NCBI RefSeq assembly: GCF_024679245.1
Contig: NC_090178.1
Span: 12,849,861-12,913,860 of the forward strand
DNA from: Pseudorasbora parva
Taxonomy: Eukaryota; Chordata; Actinopteri; Cypriniformes; Gobionidae
Direction of reading: 5' to 3'
Length of the DNA stretch: 64,000 bases
Below the pieces are notes generated by a model. That model did no database searches. It was given only the letters and a program-made list of their open reading frames with translations, and had not been told where the DNA came from. Positions 10,985 through 25,738 of the stretch are shown here, piece after piece (the stretch's first letter is position 1; each line of letters begins with the position of its first letter). The position numbers and the translations under genes are program-made.

Positions 10985-11850
10985 ACACTATTTTGCCAAA
11001 AGTTTTAGGACACCTGCCTTTACATGCACATGTAGGGTTTGATATGGAGCTGTCCCACCCTTTGCAGCTATTACAGCTTCAACTTTTCTAGGAAGGCTTT
11101 CCACAAGGTTTAGGAGTGTGTTTTTGGGAATTTTTGACCATTCTTCTAGAAGCACATTTGTGAGGTCAAGCACTGATGTTGGAGACATCGAGAAGGCCTG
11201 TCTCGCAGTATCCACTCTAATTCATCATAAAGGTGTTCTATCGGGTTGAGGTCAGGACTCTGTGCAGGCCAGTCAAGGTCCTCCACACCAAACTCGCTCA
11301 TCCATGTCTTTATGGACCTTGCTTTGTGAACTGGAGCGCAGTCAGGAACAGGAAGGGAACATCCCCAAACTGTTCCCGCAAAGTTGGAAGCATGAAATTG
11401 TCCAAAATGTCTTGGTCTGCTGAAGAATTAAGAGTTTCAGTGAGGGGCCAAGCCCAACCCCTGAAAAACAACCCCACAACGCATTGCACTTGGTGATGTA
11501 AGGCTTGGATGCAGCTGCATGGCCATGGAAATCCGAAGCTCTCAATGCAATGTTTTCGAGCTAATCTGAAGGCCACACAAAGTTTGGAGCTATTGACTGC
11601 AGAAATCTGACGACATCTACGCACTGTGCCCCTCAGCACGTGATGACCCCACTTTGTGATTTTACGTGGCCTACCACTTTGTGGCTAAGTTGCTGTTGTA
11701 CCCAATTTCTTCAACTTTGTTATCCAATAATAGGTGACCATGGAATATTAAGTAGTAAGGAAATTTCACGAATGGACTTCCTGCACAGGTGGCAACCCAT
11801 CCGGAATAACTGTTTGCAGAAGAGAACAGTTCATCTCCAAAAAAAATACA
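10985..11850 (-). pseudogene. Decayed Tc1-like transposase
   Basis: Minus-strand translation in several frames gives Tc1-like fragments: DNFMLPTLREQFGDVPFLF near 11360-11420, then further downstream WPAQSPDLNP-like sequence near 11250 and LLEEWSKIPKNTLLNLVESL with EAVIAAKGG to the C-terminus near 11040-11150. Frameshifts and stops break the frame. The left edge has the motif TACACTATTTTGCCAAAAGT, like a Tc1 terminal end, while the other end is too decayed to place. This lineage differs from the intact element at 3984. Confidence 0.85.
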
Positions 11851-11859
11851 AAAAAGCAT

Positions 11860-13109
11860 TATAAAACCACCATAAGAGTTAGGGACATGCCCGAAACTGA
11901 ATACTATGTTTGGTAAGGAAATGCATGCATTCTACGGAGCCCTTAAATGGATAGAAAACCCAAAGACGGGAATAAACCGTATATTTCAGTGTTTTCGCAT
12001 TTTCTCGCAAATATACAAGCCATCAGGGAGCCGCTATCAATATGCAGGGTATTGAAATCGCTTTCGCAAGCTAGCTTTTTACTTCCGCTTTCCAATCCGC
12101 ATTCACCCGTACTCTGTGTATACTACTGTAAGTGCAGCAATGATACAATTTCATGCAGATGAATGACAGTGAAAAGCTTCAATTTATGTTGAGAGATGAG
12201 CCATACAATTTGGACACCGATGTATGATTAATCTAAATAATAAGGACCAAAAATAAAGAAGTCTTGAAAGTCTTGCACGTAACTTAGTCTTGGGAATTGC
12301 TACGTGGAGCTTGGTGAGGAACCAGACACGTCTCTCACACAAAACCACACTGATAGCAGCGGGCTTTCACTGTGGCTCAGGTAATTTAAGCGAGACAGTG
12401 GTGTGAATAGCACCCCATCCAAGATGTCAACGCATTTCCTTTTCCCCCTCTCTGAATACCAAGGACACAAAATGAGTGTTGAGAGTGCACTCACACGAAC
12501 GGAAAACACTTTGAGAAAGAGGTCAGCGGCTGCTACACAACTATGTGTGTTTGTTTATTATGGGGCTGCTAAAGTGTTTAGGCTTTCAATGTGGTTCAAG
12601 ACCACACAAACCAGACCTGAATGTAAGGGTAATGTGTGGGCAATGGCTGCAAATTTGAGGTTTGCATAAAACAAAGCCAAACATACAATCATCTGGCTTT
12701 GAGGGCCACTCTGTCTTTATTCAACCTAGCAATCACATTCAGTGAAATGCCAGACAGACAAACATGTAGGAAAAGCATACGAAATCCAATCTGAAGGGAC
12801 TAAACGTGCTACACATTGCAGATGCATTTGACACAAGCGCCTGTTTGGTGTTCAGTTTAAAAATGGCTAAAACTAAGTTACCTGACTATATACAGTAAAC
12901 TTTATTTTATTTTAAAAGTTAATACACATAATTTTACTATTCAAACACCATTCAAAAGCTTGGGGTATGTAATGTGTGTAGGTATATATATTAAAATTAC
13001 ACACACATACCATAGAGATTAAAGTGAGCAGCATGTCTAAGCAACAGAGCGGTTCACACACCACAAGGATGGGGACCTCAATTTAGGTCCCTAGGGTGAC
13101 ACGGGTCCC
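11860..13109. other. Intronic sequence, no recognised feature
   Basis: No exon or transposon ends. Around 12946-12972 a short stretch (ACACCATTCAAAAGCTTGGGG) resembles the start of the family annotated at 14455-15105. Confidence 0.45.
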
Positions 13110-13111
13110 TA

Positions 13112-13377
13112 CACTCTAAAAAATGCTGGGTTAAAAACAACCCAAGTTGGGTTGAAAATGCACCGACCCAACAATTGAGTTGTTTTAACCCAATGGTTGA
13201 GTTGTTTTAACCCAGTGGTTGAGTTGTTTTAACCCAGTGGTTGGGTTAAATGTTGCTTAAGACAACCCAATTGCTGGGTAAGAACAACTCAACCATTGGG
13301 TTAAAACAACCCAATTGTTGGGTCGGTGCATTTTCAACCCAACTTGGGTTGTTTTTAACCCAGCATTTTTTAGAGTG
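13112..13377. mobile_element. TA-flanked palindromic MITE, copy 1
   Basis: A 266-bp near-perfect palindrome starting CACTCTAAAAAATGCTGGGT and ending in its reverse complement, flanked by TA on both sides (13110-13111, 13378-13379). Its interior is built of repeated GGGTTGTTTTAACCCA-type units. No coding potential. Three further copies occur in the window. Confidence 0.9.
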
Positions 13378-14257
13378 TATGAGTCTGTGTGCATTCAGGC
13401 TGAAGTCCCCACTGAGATGGCAAAACATGAACACACACACATTTAATGACAGATATAAACTGTAAAATATACCGGTTACCAAAATGTCATGATTAAAGGC
13501 AGAAAACTAGGCTGCAGCTAGTACTACAGACAGAGGAAGTAAGAAAACATCCATATAAAATGGAAGTGAGGACAGAGTCATATATCTCCTGCTGTGTTTA
13601 GGGAAGGAATGAGCACTTCAGAGGGTTTGAGGACATTGATTATTGCAAAATCTTATGTCGCTGTGACAGCTTGCAACCACAGGCATCTGTCCTTGACCTT
13701 GATGTGACAATCATTCATTTCATTTAATTCCATCTTTGATGCCAGAAACTTCAGCTCTCTGAGGGCCACAGAAAGTGTTCTATCCAAAGACCATGTTATA
13801 TCTTAAAAAACTCTCAAGAACAATTATATTGTATAACGAAGACAGACAAAGACAAGGCTTTGCTTTTTAAGATTTACAGTTTACAACTAATTTCCTCAAG
13901 TTTCTTAAAGGTCTGGAATGTAACTGAAAGGTTGTCAAGTCAAACTTTATTTGAAAAATAAATGACAAATAGAAGTATTTCATTAACATGGCCTCTCTGA
14001 TCTCATCTGAGGTAGAGTAGGAGTTTTAAGAATGAACACAATTTGAAAAAGTGTTCTTTAAATGTACAGTGCCTTAAGAAAGATCCCCTTTAAACGGTAA
14101 TATTCAGGCGCTTTAAGCACATTTGGTGCTTATTTTGGTGACTCTCAACAGACGGCAACCTCAGCCTTTAGATGATAATTACATTGCTAAAGATCTCCAA
14201 AAAAAAAAGCTGAAATACTCACTAAAGCAATTTCCATAAAAATCGATCAATGCTCAC

Positions 14258-14373
14258 CTCCAACAGGAACTTTTCTGCTTCCGAGGGACGCCCTGCTGCT
14301 ACGCACTGGAAAGTGGCATTTTGTCCAGCGTTGACCTCCACGTCTCCCAAGCGGGAGAAATGAGGAGCTTTAT
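14258..14373 (-). CDS. ptpru: ptpru internal exon, start of Ig-like domain
   Basis: This 116-bp minus-strand exon lies between a TGTGCTCAG acceptor and a GTGAGC donor. It completes a codon begun in exon 33335-33410 (T|AT, Tyr) and ends on a whole Glu codon. The peptide runs [20 protein letters not shown], then FQC, VAAGR and AEKFLLE. FQC supplies the first Ig cysteine, and NAT is an N-glycosylation sequon. The match to the PTPRU Ig domain is strong. The junction codon encodes Tyr where I recall Ala in mammalian PTPRU, a small difference at the MAM-Ig linker. The next exon follows after about 3.5 kb. Confidence 0.93.
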
Positions 14374-14454
14374 CTGAGCACAGAGACATAGTGTGGGGTT
14401 AAGAATAACATCAAAATATACAAAGTCTACATTTATAAGTGCAAAACAAAAAAT

Positions 14455-15105
14455 GATTAGCACACACTACCATTCAGAAGGCTGGGGTCAGTTCGAGTTT
14501 TTTTAAAGTAATTAATACTTTTACTCAGCAAGGATGAATTCAATTGATCAAAATCTGACATTAAAGATTTAATTTAATTTAATTAACTTTTAGGTAACAC
14601 TTTACAATAAGGTTTATTAGTTAACATTAGTAGTTAAGTAATAATGAACTGCACTTTTAAAGCATTTATTTATCTTTGTTAATGTTAATTTCAACATTTA
14701 CTAGTGCATAATTCAAATCTTATTAGCATTAGTTAATGCACTGTGAACTAACATGAACAAACCATGAACAGCTGTATTTATATCAACTAATGTTAACAAA
14801 GATGAACTAATGCTGAACAGAGGTGTTGTTCATGGTTAACTAACGCATTAACTAATGTTAACTAATAAAACCTTATTGTAAAGTGTTACTAGTTTTATTT
14901 CAAATGAATGTTGTTCATGAAATTGCAGATCAAAGATTCCTGAAAAAAAAAAAAACTATCACAAATATTAAGAGGTACAACGGTTTTCACAACACTGATA
15001 ATAAGAAATGTTTCTTGAGCATCAAATTAGCATATTAAAATGATGTCTGAAGGATCATGACACTGAAGACTGGAGTCTGTATTTGATCAAATAAATGCTG
15101 CCTTA
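14455..15105. mobile_element. Interspersed repeat common in cyprinids, split by a MITE
   Basis: The left part begins ACTACCATTCAGAAGGCTGG and runs through ACTTTTACTCAGCAAGGATG. The right part has TTGATAATAAGAAATGTTTC-like sequence, GAAGGATCATGACACTGAAG and AAATAAATGCTGCCTTAGG. These blocks belong to a very abundant fish repeat known to me by sequence but not by class. The centre is interrupted by the element at 14595-14888. A related fragment lies at 52213-52370. Confidence 0.65.
14595..14888. mobile_element. Palindromic MITE with TAACACTTTACAATAAGG ends
   Basis: The left end TAACACTTTACAATAAGGTT and the right end AACCTTATTGTAAAGTGTTA are inverted copies. The interior is rich in GTTAACATTAGTT-type units, and the arms can pair over much of the length. 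It is inserted in the repeat at 14455-15105. Confidence 0.85.
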
Positions 15106-16464
15106 GGCCGTGTGTCCACCAAAGCGTTTTTAGCCAGCAGAAAACGCTAGGCGCTCTGCTGAAAACACCTCGCTGTGAGCGCTTGAGAGCGTTTTGGCAG
15201 GCAGCGTTTATTTTTTGTTCAGTTGAGACTCTTTGCTTGTTATGATACGGAAAATCTGCGGAAGTCTTACTAATTTTACAGGTAGTTTGTTTCTATATTG
15301 ATTCTATATAAAACTGCAGATCCAATTAAAAGTATGCTCTGGCTTTTGTTTTAAATCTTTTTGCCCCGTTATTATTGCTTGTTTTCATCTGATGACGACA
15401 CGCGGAATGTGGCAGTTGGGTCTGTGTTGTATTTGTCCCGCCCCTCCTCCACTGTGATTGGACGGTTGAGTGAAGAGTGACAGTGATGAGCGCTGCGTTT
15501 TACTCAAAGTACTTGTATGTTACTGATCTTAGCCCTCTGATTTGAACACTGTCTGCTGTGAGACTTCAGTGTAAACGCCCACTGCTGTGATTGGCTAACG
15601 ACTTTGCAATGAGCATTAGAAGTGGAACTCTCGTTTTTACTATTACAGCTGTTGAGATTAAAGGTCCCGTTCTTCGCGATTCCATTTTTCAAACTTTAGT
15701 TACTGTGTAATGTTGCTGTTAGAGCATAAATAATACCTGTAAAATTATAAAGCTCAAAGTTCAATGCCAAGCGAGTTAACAGAAGTTCCCTTTCAAAGCC
15801 TACAGCGAACGGCCGGTTTGGACTACACCCCTGCACTTCCTTCCGGAGTGACGTAACTAGAACCGTTTGTTGACTAACCCCCCCCCGGAGAAGAGCGCGC
15901 ATTCAGCGCTTGCATCTCCCCGTTATGGTAAGAGGCGGGACCTTTCCGGGCAAAGTGCGCTAAGCTGCTGTCCAATCACAACACGGGAAGCACTGGCCCA
16001 ATCAGAACTCATTACGTATTTCTGAAGGAGGGACTTCATAGAACAAGGAAATCATCAGGCCGTTTCTAGGACAGAGAAAACGGTATACAGATAAGTAAAT
16101 CGTGTGAAAAATACTGTTTTTTTACACGCGAAACATGAACTCATGTTATATTGCACACTGTAAACATAATCAAAGCTTCGAAAACACGCGAAGAACAGGA
16201 CCTTTAACTAATCGTGAAAAGTGTTTACTGCACTATATTTACATCTCCTCCCTGTTGAGCGCATGAACGGAGTGAACTTGTCATCGCAACTGGATTTCTG
16301 CACACTCACGAATGCTTTCATCATAACTAACAGTTCAAACATGATGTAAATAAGAGATTCATTGTGCAGTGTAGACAGCACAAGAGTTTTGCAGAGTCAC
16401 TGATAAACTCGCACTGTTAGATTGCTCCAGCGATAATAATGTGAGCATTCTTTGATCGCCTTCT
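15106..16464. mobile_element. Probable DNA transposon remnant carrying a nested element
   Basis: A left end GGCCGTGTGTCCACCAAAGC is followed by sequence with CpG-rich, element-like composition (AAAACGCTAGGCGCTCTGCTG). The matching right end was not found. The stretch is interrupted at 15662 by a complete TTAA element and at 16473 by an hAT element, so it is older than both. Confidence 0.5.
15662..16203. mobile_element. TTAA-flanked non-autonomous transposon
   Basis: A 542-bp element with ends AGGTCCCGTTCTTCGCG and, inverted, AGGTCCTGTTCTTCGCG (one mismatch in 17). TTAA flanks it on both sides (15658-15661, 16204-16207), as in piggyBac or Kolobok-type elements. No transposase. Confidence 0.88.
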
Positions 16465-16472
16465 GTATGTAG

Positions 16473-18040
16473 TAGAGCTGCAACTAACAATTATTAATCT
16501 AACTAATCTAACGATTATTTTTTCGATTAGTCGACTAATCTAACGATTTATTTTTTTACCCTTTGAAGTTTTTCACAATTCTGTGGCAACCCTCGCATAA
16601 GTTACGCTAGAGGTGTAACAGTACAGACTGCTCACAGTTTGCTTTGTATCACGGTTTTAGGTTCACGTTTCAGTACAGTTCGGTATTTGCTATGTTCAGG
16701 GGAAAAAGGACTACTGTCAAATGAAAATAAAGAAAATAAGAACAGATCACTTAAATAGAAGCAGCAGCACAAATAAATACTATTGAGCAAAGATGAGAAC
16801 AAAATAAACAATGCTTTTCAGGTAGGTCTAACATTAGTTTTTAGGTAGAGAAATGGAATGAAGTAATCAAAAGTAAAATAACCACACATTTAACTGTTTA
16901 AAATCAAAAAAATAATCCTTATTAAACTTACAAAAGCTATTCAGTCAGGAGCAGTGAGTGATGTCTTTATCTTTTGTTTGACATTAAACAGACAGCAGTG
17001 AATGCTACTGCCCCTTTAAGACCCACGGATAGTCGTCGTATTTTCTGTATAAAGTTCACTTAAGGCATAGAGTAGGCTATGACAGTTTGACATACTTTTT
17101 GTGAGTTTGTCCGTTTAAGCACAGGATTTGAAAGATAACTCAATATTTGCGCGCTTTGGGACGAGTGCAGAGACAGATCTTCTCATTCGAGTCTCCTGGC
17201 TAACCTTACACAGGGGTGATGACGGTGAAAATGACTGCTCATATTCGGACGTACAGCAGCACTCGCATGCGTTTTATAAAGTTTACAAAGAGAGACCGTT
17301 TTGCCCACGTTTTTCTTTTATTATCGCTGTTGTTGTAGTGTACCTGAGGAGTCAGCGCGTGTATCCATCGACAGAAACATACATAAAGCATTATTTTCAA
17401 GTTACAACCCATATTAAAGATGCGTCATCAGATGCGAGATGAACCGAAGTGTAAGTGCGTCCCCGCAACTTTTGCTCGGGATCCCGGTTGGGAAACACTG
17501 GTCTGTATTGATTGACACCCCGCTGGTTTGTTTAGAATTATATGAGCGCCGTGACCGCGCGCTGCCGCGTGATGAAGGCGTGTCGCAACTCTGTTATTCA
17601 ACTGCTCTGGTTTTAAAAGCTATGTCATACTAAATGCGCCAAAATGCAATAAAACTTGTTTTACGGTCGAATGCAACGCGTGTGTGTGTGTGTGTGAGTG
17701 AATAAGAGACGCGCAAAAGGACGGAGAGAGAACTTAAGGAAATGCAGCTAAACGAATATGCGTGCGTCAAAATGAATGAATGACGAATGTGGCGGCCGTT
17801 ATTGATTATGTGGCAGTCCGCCACAAATTAGTCTATGTGTGGGAAACACTGTTTGGCCTCTGTTTAAAGTATTCCCATACTTTTGATATTCGCGGTCTAG
17901 GTTTTTGTGATAGAACCAGGAGCAGAAGCCAACATTACGCGAGATGAACGTCTGACACGACGCGTCGACGCATTTCACGAACGTCGACGTATTTCCGTAG
18001 TCGACGTCATCGATGACTTCGACGCGTCGTTGCAGCACTA
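16473..18040. mobile_element. hAT-type non-autonomous element with perfect 8-bp target duplication
   Basis: The 1568-bp element begins TAGAGCTGCAAC and ends GTTGCAGCACTA. The 8-bp duplication GTATGTAG sits on both sides (16465-16472 and 18041-18048), diagnostic of hAT. Subterminal motifs are ACGATTATTTTTTCGATTAG near the left end and TCGACGTCATCGATGACTTC near the right. No convincing transposase frame is present; the 104-codon frame at 17128-17442 has no hAT motif. It is related to the element at 23910-25730. Confidence 0.93.
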
Positions 18041-18048
18041 GTATGTAG

Positions 18049-19983
18049 CGATTACAATTTAAAACTCTGATTATTTTTATTCTTCTAAGAGAAACAATGT
18101 GTAGTTGACAGTTTAGTCACTGGCTTGATTTACCCATGCACAAACAGTATAAACTATTTTGAGACAAAACATCTGACTGTACATGAATCATTACATAATC
18201 AGAAATCACTGGTCACAGATCAGGCATTAGAATTAACAAGCTTACATGTTGTGGCATTACTTTCGGGTCTTTAACTTACAGTAAAAGCACAGTCTGTGGC
18301 AAAATTGCAACTGATTAACCAAAGAATCCACCATGAAATGTGCAGAATAAACAAATAATGCTCTACTAAGAATGAGATATTCACATACACTTCCTAGCAT
18401 TAGGATACTATGTAAGGTAATGTTATTTTTAGTCCTGTATCCTGATTCTCTCGCTCTCTTTTTGTCGTACCATTACGTCATAATGTAATAAAATCCGCAA
18501 CAACGTTTTCCGAGCTTGGTTTCAATAAAAGCAGTTTTTGGACTAAAGAGAAATTTTGAGTTCAGAAACAGATGATGACATGTCAAAAGATCAAGGGAAT
18601 TTTTATTGATCAATTCATGACACCTTTCATTTCTATCAAAAAGAAAATCGTACCAACCACAATCTCTTGAATGGTAGTGTGCATATAGTGATGCTAAGCA
18701 CACTTTCACACTTTACAACTGCTTAAAGTCAACACTGAAATACCCGTTTCTGGTACATTATCAGGGACCTTTATTTACTGGCTCCATTCTGGTATGTTTT
18801 TAGCAATCCAGTCAAGTCCTGCCCTATATTTCTACATTTGAGTATTCTACTTTCCCTCAAACGTCCTATTTTGGAAGCAAAATATGTGAACGTTGCGCTG
18901 TGAACGTTGTTTCATGTGGACTTCAAATGCAGGGAAACAATCTCTTAGTCGCCAGAAATGTTGATTTGTTCCAGTTTGGCTAGTTAAACGCTGTGTCTTT
19001 ATATGGGTTGTTTCCTTGCCTGTATGTGAGACAACTGATAATCCTATGGCATAAGGTCTAGATAATCTTCCTCCAGCGTTCATGATTCTTGGTACATTCC
19101 TTCCCTTTAAACTTAATCGATTTCCGTGAGGTCTCAGTTCAACTAAACTGCAATATGACCTTTTGAATTTAAAAGTCATATCTATTCATTTGAAGAATTT
19201 TTTTTGCAACTGAATACACAGAGTCAGGGATTAAACAGGATAAAAATAAGAAAGAAATAGATAGATAGGATAGATAAAAAATAAATAAAGACTTTACTGA
19301 TCTCCAGGGGAAAGTACTGGTACAAGATTGCTGCAAATATGCTATATAATGTGCACAAAAACACACCTATGAAAAGGCATATTGCAGCTAAGATGTTACA
19401 TTCACTGTCTGCATATTATATTGCAAAATTCACTGAATGAAGAAACCCATTTCAGAGTCTGTTGGTGGCAGAGGATACACTATGCATTCAAGCTCTGAAA
19501 GCCTAACAAGATGGTCAACAAGAGCAAAAAGCAAAAAAGGTAAACACAGATAAATGCTGAGGTTCTATTAAATTTGGCTTGCACATTTTAGCTGCAGATA
19601 TATAAGCAAAACTTTTCAGATTTTTATAAAATCACTTCTTTGAATGGATGTCAGATGTAAAAAGGCCCTCAGGCAACATGAACAGCTTCATGTGTTAGTT
19701 AACCATGTTAAGTCTCTGAGAGCGGAGAGCTCCCATGGGAAGCGCAGCCAGCCCTGCACGTCTGGCAGTTTGATTGTTACTCAGTGTACAGTTTATGTAT
19801 AATTTAATATTTTAAACTACTGACCTGTTTCTATTTGCATGGTGATAAGATGAAAATCCATTTTAATGTTCAGACAATTCAACTACTTAAAAATACAATA
19901 AAATACTCATATTCAGACTACAGTTACCTTTTTACTGATTACATGATTAAATGTTATTGTAACAATGGGAGTCAAATAATCAT
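18049..19983. other. Intronic sequence, mostly no recognised feature
   Basis: No exon found. At 19255-19325 a short GATA-repeat followed by GACTTTACTGATCTCCAGGG resembles the tail of a fish non-LTR retroposon (low certainty). The remainder is AT-rich and unique-looking. Confidence 0.4.
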
Positions 19984-19987
19984 TTAA

Positions 19988-20747
<760 letters not shown>

Positions 20748-21710
20748 TTAACATCCCCCCTACTACTATTTTATCTTTTAAATGTTCTTTTCTAAATCGC
20801 CTACTGGTTGTATATGTTCAAAAGGTCTTTCAGATTTGTGGACACAGCCTCTAGTCATGTGCCTATCACAGAAAACTAAGACCCATAGCATTTGATCACT
20901 GGATTTACAGAAATCATTTCATTTTTAACATGTGCTTTCTCAACATTGCGACACTGCATTTCTAATCATCTCCTAATTAACACATGAATTATTATTTAAT
21001 TTATTATTATTTAACCATGCATTCATATATTTGGAAGGCTTTTGTCTAAAATTGAAATATATTCAAATTTTAATTTTACATAACTTCATAATATTCACAT
21101 GCAATGCAGGGATTCCCCAACTTTTTTGTTCTTCGACTTAATACTTTTACTTGAAGAAACCCCTGGATTTTTTTTTCAGTAAAGTCAATGATAAAATTGT
21201 CAATAATATTATATTAATATTATTTATTATAATAATAAATAATAATACAAATAAGATCATGGTTCTCAGGTGTCAGTTGATAATCACCTGACATGCAGGC
21301 AAACAAATAAACTATTGTTTAAAAAAACTTTTTTTTTCTTTTTTTGTGTGGCATTTTTAAAAATTGTTTGATTTAATTACTTAGCTTTTCATTAAACTTC
21401 CTTCACGAACCCCAGTCTGGGAAAGCCTGACATAATGTAATATATAATGCAATATAATGTAATATATAATATATAATATTTAGTTATCAACAACTTTATG
21501 TTGTTGATAACAAAAAATGGAATATATTTTCATTCTCTTTCTTTTTTCATATGAATATAATGGATTTTATTTATAATGCACTTTTCATTCCGAAGAATCT
21601 CAAAGTGCAACAAAGGGGGGGGGGGGGGGGGATAACAACAAAAAATGAATAACAAGTAAAAATATAGAATACTACAAACAATCAACCAACACAGAAAACA
21701 GAACAGAAAA

Positions 21711-21790
21711 CAGAGCTGATGGTGAACAGAAACAGAGCTGATGGTGAACAGAAACAGAGCTGATGGTGAACAGAAAACAGCTGATGGTGG
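21711..21790. repeat. 22-bp tandem repeat, about 3.6 copies
   Basis: Unit CAGAGCTGATGGTGAACAGA plus two A. Three nearly identical copies are followed by a partial one. It lies in a GC-richer stretch (21600-22060) of unknown origin that may be a retroposon remnant. Confidence 0.88.
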
Positions 21791-22129
21791 AAGTCTCCAC
21801 GATGGCCCAGATGACGCTAGCCCGGTGCAAACTTCAGCCACCATGCAGCTTAAGCCCAAGGGAGACCACCAGTGAGCAGTCGCGACGAGAAACATCAAAT
21901 GTCCACCAAACCAGAACCAACCAACCGCAGCAATTCAAACGTAAACATTAGAAGCGGTGGAAAACGGCGAAACGAGGAACAACGTCCTCTCAGTGGCTGC
22001 CAGCAATCAGCAACAGCCCCAATTGTAGCTCTGACTGTTAGACTAGTCACAAACATAAGGAAATAAAATAAAATCTAAATCTAATAGTACATTAACATGA
22101 TTTGTTACTTTCTTTAGTATTTGTTACTT

Positions 22130-22335
22130 TTCTTGAATATGGTACAAGATTGTTCTACTCAAATCAATGTGATAAACGAGTTTGGTCAAAAGTAATCTAA
22201 AAGTAACCCAAAAGTAGTCTGATTAAATTACCTTGAATATGTAATCTAATGGATTACATCATTAACTACAATTTTTGTCATGTAATTTTGTAATTAGTAA
22301 CCGATTACAATTTGTAAGTAACATACCCAGCTCCG
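22130..22335. mobile_element. Fragment of a repeat with GTAATCTAATGGATTAC-type ends
   Basis: The block CAAAAGTAATCTAAAAGTAA through TTGTAAGTAACATACCCAGC resembles the ends of a fish DNA element whose relatives also flank 58049-60378. No target duplication is seen, and the class is uncertain. Confidence 0.45.
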
Positions 22336-23909
22336 CGCAAACAAAGCAGTGTGTTTTTGATGCAAGGGTTTTGTGGCAAGCATATCGGGGTCGAGAGCCG
22401 TGAGAGCCGTGCGAAGCCGGTGGCTTGATTGCTCGAGTGTCTCACGGAGGAGCTCCGGGTTGATTAAAGGATGAGCGGCGACAGTGAAGGACGAGAGAGG
22501 ACCAGGCCTGGACTTTTGTTTAAGTGTGCGGTGGTCGCATGCGAGAGACTGCCACTTTTACTCTCATTTTGTTTTGTTGTTAATAATTTAAGTGTTTAAA
22601 CGTTCGCCAGTTCCCGACTCCTTGTCCCCTGAATCACAAACCTTGCTACAGATTTGTCACAGAATCTCCCATGTGAGTTTATTTAATTTTTGAATCATCT
22701 ACCCTCACTACACACATCTGAAATCTGTCAATCAAAGCAGATAAATAGGCTATGAGTTCTGTTATAACAGAGAATACTGTTTTGTCCATCCACTCAGAGC
22801 GTGTATTGTTATATCTTATTTGTAAAACCAGGCGGAGGCCCAAGTTACATTCTTTGAAGTCCACGGGTGGCCATGTGTTCAGTGGGCATTCCACTGCGTG
22901 ATGCTCAATTCATGTTTTTATGAGTCAACATGAATCACAAGGCAAGCAAGTGGGAAAAGGGACAGAAAATCTGTCAGCCAGAGTGTTAAATATGCTTGTT
23001 TGTGTCCTACAGACTTTGATTAATAGATATTGCAGTCACCACAACACAGGTTATGATGTGTAGAGAATACAAAACAACCAAAACCACACCCTCTCTTCAA
23101 TCAGATGGAAATCTTCTCTCTTTTTTCGCTCTTTGTACTCTTTTTGCCTGCCTTTCCTTTTGGACTTGTCTTGCCAAATGGTGATTTCCGCAGTCTGGCG
23201 CAATGCCACTCTCGACAATGTGTGTCCAGGTCCTGATGAGAGTTTTAATTATTTAATGTGCACAGTGGGGCTTAGATGATGCCATCTGCCGCCTGCAGGA
23301 AGTGGGGAGGGGGGGGGGGGGGCAAGGAAGAGGGTGTTAGGAGACTCAGCAGAGATGAGCTTTCATGACCACAGCATCTGTTGATTTCCTTGTTTGGAAT
23401 TGCACTTTATTACCATCTAATAGTACTTTGTCAGTCTTTTCTATTTAAATATGTATAAATATCACTACAGTTTTATGAAGCCTTAAAAGCGTTAAGGTGT
23501 CCCTCGGGGGCTGTGAAAAGGATTGTTAACTTGGAGCGAGGACCGCATCTCAGCGGTGTGCCACCTATCCCTATCGGCTGGTCACTAAAACACATTTCAG
23601 CACATCAGTAACAATTACAGTTGATAATTGCGCGGTGGGAGCCTATTGAATTGGCTGTAGAAAAGGCTTGCAATAAACATAAAAAGCATATAAAGCAGCT
23701 TGTTTTAATAAAAGCTAGATATGCTAGAATTCACTAAGAATTGATCACACCCACAGCATAATTTATTCGCACACGCAGTCTGCATTGTTCTGGCACCCAA
23801 TTCAAAAGGAATTATGCAAACATTAGGAAAGAAATTAGGCACAAACATGTCCTAAAACGCAATATGCATGACAACAAATTACAGGTTGATTCTAGGCATA
23901 GGCCAAGAC

Positions 23910-25730
<1,821 letters not shown>

Positions 25731-25738
25731 GCCTAGAC

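Larger units (their letters stand above)
20752..23905. other. Intronic sequence with scattered small repeats and one unique block
   Basis: The stretch holds a poly-G tract at 21617-21631, a 22-bp tandem repeat at 21711-21790 and a repeat end near 22190-22335. From about 22640 to 23700 lies a repeat-poor block of moderate GC content. No exon was found. Confidence 0.4.

Noticed and set aside
17128..17442. 104-codon frame inside the hAT element, considered as a transposase remnant
   Set aside because: No hAT dimerisation or catalytic motif could be seen.
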